A stretch of 64,000 nt of DNA from SYFT01 sp964471115. GTDB lineage: Bacteria; Acidobacteriota; Vicinamibacteria; Vicinamibacterales; SCN-69-37. Below are positions 58,737 through 64,000 of the stretch, one piece after another (position 1 is the stretch's first letter; each line of letters starts with the position of its first letter). The notes under the pieces were generated by a model. The model was not told where the DNA came from. It did no database searches and saw only the letters and a list, made by a program, of their open reading frames with translations. A program made the position numbers and the translations under genes. Where the stretch lies: NCBI GenBank assembly GCA_964471115.1, contig CAYYFE010000011.1, positions 32,044 through 96,043 of the forward strand, given 5' to 3'.

Positions 58737-59840
58737 TCAACCCTTGATTGTAGCGAGAACCGCCTCGGTGTCGGCGCCGACGGCGGGGGCCGGGCACAAC
58801 GTGGCGGCCGGCCAGCCAAACGGCGCGCGCACCGCGCGCAGGCCCGATCCCGGCACCACGGCGCCCCGCGCGCGGACGTGGGGATCCACGAACGCCTCCG
58901 CCGGCTGGTTCACCGGCGACAGGCAGACGTCGTGCCCCTCGAAAAACGCCAGCCATTCGTCGCGGGTCCGCGTCCGGAAGATCGCGCGCACCTCGTCGAG
59001 CACCCGCGCCTGCTCGTCCGGCCCCGTGCGATGCCCCGCCACCAGGTCCGGCCGGCCCACGGCCGCGCAGAAGGTCTCCCAGAATTTCAGCTCGAGCGCG
59101 CCAAGGGCGACCTGCCGTCCGTCCCGGGTCTCGTACACGTTGTAGCAGGCATGGTCGCCGAACGTGGGCAGTGCCCCTTCCATCCGGCCGCCGCCGTCGA
59201 TGAGGTCCGCGGCGCCCGGCAGCATCACCCAGTACAACGCCGACTCGTGCATGGAAATGTCGAGGGCCGCGCCTGCGCCGGTGCGTTCACGCGCCAGCAG
59301 CGCCGACAGCACGGCCACCACCGCGCTCATGGCGCCGCCGCCCACGTCCGCGATGAACATCTTCGGCAGCGCCGACGGCGACGGACGCTCGGTCGCGAGC
59401 ACCCCGGACACGGCGACGTAGTTCAGGTCGTGTCCGGGGCGCTCGGCATACGGGCCGGTCTGGCCGTAGCCGGTAATGGACACGTGCACCAGTCGCGGGT
59501 GCTGCCGGCGCAGCGTGGCGGCGTCCACCCCCAGCCGCGCGGCCGTCGCCGGCCGGAAACTCTCGATCACGACGTCGGCCGACGCCACCAGCCGGCGCAA
59601 CATCTCGCGGTCGGCCGCCTGCTTGAGGTCCAGCGCCACGCTTTTCTTGCCGCGGCCGAGCAGCAGGTCGTACACGCCGCGGCCGTCGATCGCCGGCGGC
59701 AGGTGGCGCATGGGATCGCCGCCCCGCGGGTCCTCGACCTTGATGACTTCGGCCCCCAGCTCGGCCAACATCAGCGTGGCAAAGGCGCCAGGCAGCAGCC
59801 GGGTCAGATCGACGACACGCACACCAGATAACGCGGACAT
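58737..59840 (-). CDS. CaiB/BaiF-family CoA enzyme, alpha-methylacyl-CoA racemase-like
   Basis: 367 residues, family III CoA-transferase fold with the N-terminal VVDLTRLLPGAFATLMLAEL. The racemase pair is present: His in RPGHDLNYVAVSG and Asp in MFIADVGGGAM, and an Arg after SFRPATAARLG. That points to a 2-methylacyl-CoA racemase more than a CoA-transferase, but the two share this fold. It would feed branched acyl-CoA into beta-oxidation. It is divergent from nhaC and followed by uvrA with one base gap. Confidence 0.85.
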   Translation of the reverse strand: MSALSGVRVVDLTRLLPGAFATLMLAELGAEVIKVEDPRGGDPMRHLPPAIDGRGVYDLLLGRGKKSVALDLKQAADREMLRRLVASADVVIESFRPATAARLGVDAATLRRQHPRLVHVSITGYGQTGPYAERPGHDLNYVAVSGVLATERPSPSALPKMFIADVGGGAMSAVVAVLSALLARERTGAGAALDISMHESALYWVMLPGAADLIDGGGRMEGALPTFGDHACYNVYETRDGRQVALGALELKFWETFCAAVGRPDLVAGHRTGPDEQARVLDEVRAIFRTRTRDEWLAFFEGHDVCLSPVNQPAEAFVDPHVRARGAVVPGSGLRAVRAPFGWPAATLCPAPAVGADTEAVLATIKG

Positions 59841-59865
59841 GGGCGGGGTGATGAAACGGCAATGC

Positions 59866-59871
59866 TATCAT
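59866..59871 (+). promoter_or_regulatory. Candidate -10 element for nhaC, very short leader
   Basis: TATCAT ends ten bases before ATG 59882. As at 2730 and 30645, this would put the transcript start near the start codon. The overlapping complementary box could also serve the divergent racemase-like gene. Confidence 0.3.
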
Positions 59872-59881
59872 CGCCGCCTAC

Positions 59882-61339
59882 ATGACATCGACGGTCACCA
59901 AACCCTCGCTGCTGCTGTCACTCGTTCCCATCGTCGCCCTGGTCGCCTTGCTGGCCGGATCGGTCGCGTTGTTCGGCGACAGCAACTCGGGCGGGCCGAA
60001 TCAGATCGCGCTGATCCTCGCCGCCACGATCACGACCGGCATCGGCCTGCGGCTGGGACATTCCTGGAAGGACCTCGAAGCCGGCATCGTGCACGGCATC
60101 GGCCTGTCGATGGGCGCCGTGTTGATCCTGCTCGTGGTGGGCGCGCTGATCGGCTCGTGGATCCTGGCCGGCGTCGTGCCGACGATGATCTATTACGGGC
60201 TGCAGCTGCTCACCCCGGCGATCTTCTTCCCGAGCGCGTGCATCCTCTGCTGCCTCGTCTCGGTGGCCACCGGCAGTTCCTGGACGACCGCGGGCACGGT
60301 GGGTGTGGCGCTCATCGGCATCGCCGCGGCGCAGGATCTGAACCTCGGCCTGGCCGCGGGCGCCATCGTCTCGGGCGCGTACTTCGGCGACAAGATGTCG
60401 CCGCTGTCGGATACCACCAACCTGGCGCCGGCCATGGCCGGCACCGACCTGTTCACCCACATCCGCCACATGATGTGGACCACGACGCCCAGCCTGATCA
60501 TCGCGCTCATCCTGTTCACCGTGCTGGGCATGACCAACGCCGCGCCGCAGGACACGGCGGCCGTGCAGGCCATCCTCGTCTCGCTGCAACAGAACTTCGC
60601 GGTCGGGCCGCACCTGCTGCTGCCGGCCGTCCTCGTCATCGTGATGGTCATCCGCAAGGTGCCGGCCACGCCCGCGCTGGTCATTGGCGCGCTGGTCGGG
60701 TGTGTGTTCGCCGTGCTCTTCCAGCCGGGTGCGGTCACGCGGCTCGCCGACGCCGGCGACCTGCCGCACTGGGCGGCACTCATCAAGGGCTGCTGGCAGG
60801 CGCTGGCGTCCGGGTTTGCCCTGACGTCCGGCAATGCCGCGCTTGACGACCTGCTGTCGCGCGGCGGCATGGGCAGCATGTTGAACACCGTCTGGCTGAT
60901 CCTGTCGGCCATGACGTTTGGCGCGGTCATGGAGAAGACCGGCATGCTCGCGCGCATCGCCGAGGCGATCCTCGGCGCGGTGCGCGGCACCGGCAGCCTG
61001 ATCTCGGCCACGCTGGCCACCAGCATCGGGATGAACGTGATGGCGTCAGACCAGTACATCGCCATCGTCATCCCCGGCCGCATGTTCCGGGCGGAGTTCG
61101 CGCGCCGCGGCCTGGCGCCGCAGAACCTGTCGCGGTGCCTCGAAGACGCCGGCACGATGACCTCGGCCCTGGTGCCGTGGAACACCTGCGGCGCCTTCAT
61201 GGCGCAGACACTGGGCGTGGCCACGGTGGCCTACGCGCCCTATGCGTTCCTGAATCTGCTGAATCCGATCATCTCGGCAATCTACGGCTTCACCGGTTTC
61301 TCGATCGTGAAGCTCGACAACACGAACACGAGCGCGTAG
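59882..61339 (+). CDS. nhaC: Na+/H+ antiporter of the NhaC family
   Basis: 485 residues with about eleven membrane spans. The IT-superfamily signatures are ATGSSWTTAGTVGVALIGIA and VSGAYFGDKMSPLSDTTNLAP, followed by HIRHMMWTT, and the second repeat TSIGMNVMASDQYIAIVIPG and EDAGTMTSALVPWNTCGAF. It expels sodium using the proton gradient; some relatives exchange malate or lactate. A single gene, divergent from the racemase-like gene. Confidence 0.92.
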   Translation: MTSTVTKPSLLLSLVPIVALVALLAGSVALFGDSNSGGPNQIALILAATITTGIGLRLGHSWKDLEAGIVHGIGLSMGAVLILLVVGALIGSWILAGVVPTMIYYGLQLLTPAIFFPSACILCCLVSVATGSSWTTAGTVGVALIGIAAAQDLNLGLAAGAIVSGAYFGDKMSPLSDTTNLAPAMAGTDLFTHIRHMMWTTTPSLIIALILFTVLGMTNAAPQDTAAVQAILVSLQQNFAVGPHLLLPAVLVIVMVIRKVPATPALVIGALVGCVFAVLFQPGAVTRLADAGDLPHWAALIKGCWQALASGFALTSGNAALDDLLSRGGMGSMLNTVWLILSAMTFGAVMEKTGMLARIAEAILGAVRGTGSLISATLATSIGMNVMASDQYIAIVIPGRMFRAEFARRGLAPQNLSRCLEDAGTMTSALVPWNTCGAFMAQTLGVATVAYAPYAFLNLLNPIISAIYGFTGFSIVKLDNTNTSA

Positions 61340-61346
61340 CGCGGCC

Positions 61347-62339
61347 TCACATCCGCCAGAGGCGATCCGACGACGCCAGCACCAGTCCGCCGTGCGGGTG
61401 CGCGGCCACGCCCACCAGTTGCGGCGCCGAGACGATCAGTTCGGGCTCGGGGTCCGGGTCCCGCACGTCGACGCGATACAGACCGGCCGCGCCCGCAAGG
61501 GCCTCGGCCACGAACAACGTGCCGCGCGCATCAAACGCCAGCCCCTGCGGCCGCCCGAAGGCCGTGCACCAGGTCTGCACTTCGCGCTCGGGACTGATGC
61601 GGTAGATGACGTCGCGCGACGCGAGCGTCGGCACCGACACGTACAACCACCCGTCGGGGCCCATCGCCAGGTGGAACGCCGCCACGCTGGGCGGCAGCGA
61701 CGCGAACACCTCGGCCTTGTGGTCACCCTCCGGCGCCAGGCGAAACACCGTGCCGGATCGATCGCCCACATACAACGCGCCATCGGGCCCGAAGGCGAGC
61801 CCGGTGGCCACGCCCAGTTCGGTCGCAAACACTTCCGCCGCGCCCCGTTCGCGGACCCGGTAGACGATGCCCTCGAAGCGGCTCGACACGTACACGGCAT
61901 CGTCGGGGCCAAGGGCGAGCGACGTCGGATTGGAGATTTCGACCGCGATCGCCTCGCGCGCGCCGTCCGGCGCGATACGGTAGAGCGGCGTCTCCGACTT
62001 GTTGTCGCGAGTGCCGCTCTGCGTGGCCCAGACGGTGCCGTCGGGCATGCACAAGGGGCTGTCGACCTGGTGGATGTCGGCGGCGAGCGGCCGCGCCACG
62101 TCGACGACCAGCGTATCGGCTGACGCGCCCTCCACGCGAACCGGCGTGGGCCCGCCTTCGCATTCCGCGGGGACGATCACCGTCAGGCCGCGCGACGAGG
62201 CGGCCGCCACACGCGCCTCGAGCGCGCCAAACCAGACGCGCGGCGGGCCGTCGGCCGGTAATGGCAGCCGGGCGCCGGTGAGTTCAAGACGAGCGCCGGG
62301 AACCGCGCCTCTGGGATAACACGCCGACAGCACGCTCAC
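61347..62339 (-). CDS. IPT/TIG plus SMP-30/NHL-like beta-propeller protein
   Basis: 330 residues from GTG 62339. The first 85 resemble an IPT/TIG Ig-like domain (PGARLELTGARLPLP...). The rest repeat 'LAxGPDGxLYVxxRxxxxVFRL' blades, as in SMP-30, NHL or gluconolactonase-like propellers (ALGPDDAVYVSSRFEGIVYRV, GLAFGPDGALYVGDRSGTVF). No signal peptide is evident. It may bind or hydrolyse a lactone or act as a scaffold. It overlaps or abuts the HNH gene downstream of its start, with a 5-base gap. Confidence 0.75.
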   Translation of the reverse strand: MSVLSACYPRGAVPGARLELTGARLPLPADGPPRVWFGALEARVAAASSRGLTVIVPAECEGGPTPVRVEGASADTLVVDVARPLAADIHQVDSPLCMPDGTVWATQSGTRDNKSETPLYRIAPDGAREAIAVEISNPTSLALGPDDAVYVSSRFEGIVYRVRERGAAEVFATELGVATGLAFGPDGALYVGDRSGTVFRLAPEGDHKAEVFASLPPSVAAFHLAMGPDGWLYVSVPTLASRDVIYRISPEREVQTWCTAFGRPQGLAFDARGTLFVAEALAGAAGLYRVDVRDPDPEPELIVSAPQLVGVAAHPHGGLVLASSDRLWRM

Positions 62340-62344
62340 ACGCC

Positions 62345-62878
62345 TCAGGCGTCGTCGAGCTCGACGTTCCAGTACATGTAGTCGCGCCAGCTCTCAGGCG
62401 CGTTGCGCAGACCGAACGTGATGCGGATGGCCGGCGCCTTCTCCGGGCGCTTCGGCGGACGGATCAGATGCATGTGCGCCTGCGCGGGCGTGCGCCCGCC
62501 CTTGCGCCGGTTGCACGTGATGCAACAGGTGACGATGTTCTCCCAGTCCTTGCGGCCACCCTGCGCCACCGGGACGACGTGATCGAAGGTGAGTTCCCCC
62601 GACGGAAAGACGTGCCCGCAGTACTGACACCGGTGGTCGTCGCGCGCGTAGATGTTCGCGCGCGAGAACGGCACGTAGTCCAGGCGCCGGCGCACACGAA
62701 TGCGCCGCAGCAGCCGGATGACGGACGGCAGCTTCATGGAAAACGTGACGGCCCGGATCTCGCGGTCGTACACCGAGACGATCTCGACCTTGCCCTGACA
62801 CCAGAGCGTGATCGCTTTCTGCCAGTGCACGACCTTCAGCGGCTCGTACGTCGCGTTGAGCAGCAGGGTCTGTTCCAT
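62345..62878 (-). CDS. HNH endonuclease-domain protein
   Basis: 177 residues. The HNH region has CQYCGHVFPSGELTFDHVVPVAQGG with DWENIVTCCITCNRRKGG, so both zinc CxxC pairs and the DH and N positions are present. The N-terminal 75 residues (MEQTLLLNATYEPLKVVHWQ...) match the widespread HNH genes found in actinobacteria, cyanobacteria and acidobacteria with no neighbouring methylase. It is not a known restriction enzyme here. ATG 62876-62878, 14 bases after a strong -10. Confidence 0.88.
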   Translation of the reverse strand: MEQTLLLNATYEPLKVVHWQKAITLWCQGKVEIVSVYDREIRAVTFSMKLPSVIRLLRRIRVRRRLDYVPFSRANIYARDDHRCQYCGHVFPSGELTFDHVVPVAQGGRKDWENIVTCCITCNRRKGGRTPAQAHMHLIRPPKRPEKAPAIRITFGLRNAPESWRDYMYWNVELDDA

Positions 62879-62892
62879 GGTGTTACGTCGTC

Positions 62893-62921
62893 ATTGTGGA
62901 TGACGCACGACGGCCTGTCAA
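62893..62921 (-). promoter_or_regulatory. Sigma-70-type promoter of the HNH gene
   Basis: On the minus strand: TTGACA (62921-62916), a 17-base spacer, then CACAAT (62898-62893), matching the -10 at four of six positions. The gene's ATG is 14 bases further. It is the best-spaced sigma-70-like promoter I found in the window. Confidence 0.65.
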
Positions 62922-63020
62922 GCGACGCATCGGTGTAACGTCCACGTACACAAACACTTAGGGCGTACGACAGCGGCAGCTGACTGCAGCCGGCCGCCGG
63001 CCGGACCGATAACCGGCGGG

Positions 63021-63584
63021 ATGTACGCGCGCGCGACGGGACCATCGGGATTGCGGCTGGCGGCCATCGTGGTGCTAGGCCTGCTGACGGCGGCGTGTGC
63101 CGCGCGCGGAACCGTCGCGCCTGTGGCCGCGCGTCCGTCGCCATTTCCGCTGGTGCGGTCGCCATTTCCGGCGCGGCCGGCGCCCGAACCGCGGACGGCG
63201 GGCTCGCTGTCGATGACCGCGGTGATCGACACGGCGCTGGGCTTTCGCGGTGTGCCGTACCGGCTCGGGGGCGACTCACCCGACCGTGGATTCGATTGCA
63301 GCGGGTTCATCCGGTACGTGCTCGCGCAGCACGCGCTGGTGGTGCCCCGCACGGCGGCCGAACAGTACCGCATCGGCCGCACGATCACACCCGGCGACAT
63401 CCGCGCCGGCGATCTCGTGTTCTTCACCACCGTCGCGCCCGGGGCGTCCCACGTGGGGCTGGCACTCGACGGCGAGCGCTTCATCCACGCGCCGGCCTCG
63501 ACGGGCGTGGTGCGCATCGAGCCGCTCGCCACGCCGTACTGGCGCGAGCGGTTCATCGGCGCGCGGCGGCTGTTCAGCGAATGA
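63021..63584 (+). CDS. NlpC/P60 cysteine peptidase lipoprotein
   Basis: 187 residues. A lipobox LLTAACA gives a lipoprotein. After a Pro/Ser-rich linker with the repeat SPFPLVRSPFPARP, the NlpC/P60 domain shows the nucleophile in FDCSGFIRYVL, the His in GASHVGLALDGERF and a third polar residue in FIHAPAS. It cleaves D-gamma-glutamyl-mesodiaminopimelate or related wall bonds. The upstream gap (62922-63020) holds a GC-rich hairpin (GCCGGCCGCCGGCCGG-type) and no clear promoter. Overlaps the GT51 gene by 11 bases. Confidence 0.88.
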   Translation: MYARATGPSGLRLAAIVVLGLLTAACAARGTVAPVAARPSPFPLVRSPFPARPAPEPRTAGSLSMTAVIDTALGFRGVPYRLGGDSPDRGFDCSGFIRYVLAQHALVVPRTAAEQYRIGRTITPGDIRAGDLVFFTTVAPGASHVGLALDGERFIHAPASTGVVRIEPLATPYWRERFIGARRLFSE

Positions 63585-64000
63585 TGATGGGCAGGACGGG
63601 AGGCGGCTTCGGCGTCGTGTCGGCCGGAGCGGCCGGCGTGTCGGGCGGCGTGACCGCGCCCATGCGCCGCAGGATGATCTGCTGCCGGTTGAGCAGGCGC
63701 CGGTTCGGACGTGACGGACTGTAGACGCGCGGATTGATGATCGCGCCGGCCATCAGCGCGGCCTGCGCCGGTGTCAGCTGCGAGGCGGACACGCCGAAGT
63801 GGGCGCGCGCCGCGGCTTCGGCGCCCCAGATGCCGTCGCCCCACTCGATCAGGTTCAGGTACAGCTCGAAGATGCGCCGCTTGGACAACTCCGCCTCGAG
63901 CCGGCGCGTGATGAACAGCTCGCGCACCTTGCGATAGGGATTCCGGGACGGCGACGAGCCGTTCATGATGGCCAGCGCGCCGGGACTGACCGCGCCGCCC
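63574..64000 (-). CDS. GT51 peptidoglycan glycosyltransferase, 3' part (cut by window edge)
   Basis: 141 residues to the edge, continuing past 64000. SRNPYRKVRELFITRRLE, the second catalytic Glu motif FELYLNLIEWGDGIWGAEAAARAHFG, and SASQLTPAQAALMAGAI identify the family, probably the monofunctional MtgA type, with a Pro/Thr tail. The residues before SPSRNP (GGAVSPGALAIMNGS) match the length of the usual GGSTITQQLAKN block but not its sequence. The first catalytic Glu lies outside the window. Confidence 0.75.
   Translation of the reverse strand, partial: GGAVSPGALAIMNGSSPSRNPYRKVRELFITRRLEAELSKRRIFELYLNLIEWGDGIWGAEAAARAHFGVSASQLTPAQAALMAGAIINPRVYSPSRPNRRLLNRQQIILRRMGAVTPPDTPAAPADTTPKPPPVLPIIIR

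Overview
This is a uniformly GC-rich stretch of a diderm (Gram-negative) bacterial chromosome. It encodes lipid A synthesis (LpxC), a large Omp85 protein with TamB, many lipoproteins and a peptidoglycan glycosyltransferase. Gene content and style point to an acidobacterial, Vicinamibacteria-like genome: GTGA/ATGA/TGATG overlaps, acyl-CoA carboxylase next to HslVU, paired ECF sigma and zinc-finger anti-sigma genes, and Lys/Ala-rich tails. That assignment is inference; there is no rRNA to settle it. I saw no tRNA, rRNA, CRISPR array, transposase or prophage. No gene-free stretch exceeds about 200 bases.

Layout. 1-8.2 kb (+): envelope glycosylation cluster with three GT4-type glycosyltransferases (the first truncated by the window edge), a GT39/PMT-like membrane glycosyltransferase and two tandem GT-C-like membrane paralogues. 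8.2-23.9 kb (-): one head-to-tail run of eleven genes, hslV-hslU-LptM-like lipoprotein-FAH hydrolase-transaldolase-acyl-CoA carboxylase (carboxyltransferase, biotin carboxylase, biotin carrier)-tamB-Omp85-SurA-like, nearly all overlapping by 1-4 bases. 24.1-25.4 kb (+): PEGA-domain exported protein and a small membrane protein. 25.4-28.7 kb (-): a visibly less GC-rich islet with a 12-cysteine secreted protein, a membrane-anchored DsbA-like oxidoreductase and a large exported beta-rich protein, behind a promoter whose spacer holds a 13-base G tract. 28.7-32.7 kb (-): ECF sigma, anti-sigma, exported protein, lipoprotein and amino-acid permease.

32.9-39.4 kb (+): HTH-receiver fusion, ABC-F ATPase, and a PAS histidine kinase with an NtrC-family activator behind a candidate sigma-54 promoter, then an outer-membrane protein. 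39.4-46.7 kb (-): AraC regulator, then xerC-trmFO-topA-dprA (transcribed dprA to xerC). 46.7-51.7 kb (+): TPR protein, lipoprotein, rplU-rpmA-obgE-nadD-rsfS and comF. 51.7-53.5 kb (-): tmk and lysA. 53.6-54.8 kb (+): ECF sigma, STAS protein and a small unknown. 54.8-59.8 kb (-): lpxC, uvrA and an alpha-methylacyl-CoA racemase-like gene. The end holds nhaC, a beta-propeller protein, an HNH nuclease, an NlpC/P60 lipoprotein and the 3' part of a GT51 glycosyltransferase.

The most interesting signal is the islet at 25.4-28.7 kb. A TTGACA -35 and a GATAAT -10 are separated by 20 bases, of which 12 are G. This is the layout of phase-variable spacer promoters, and here it drives a Cys-rich secreted protein together with its own thiol-disulfide oxidoreductase. 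Three separate mini-repeats (inside trmFO, before rplU, at the end of nadD) are the other unexplained structures.
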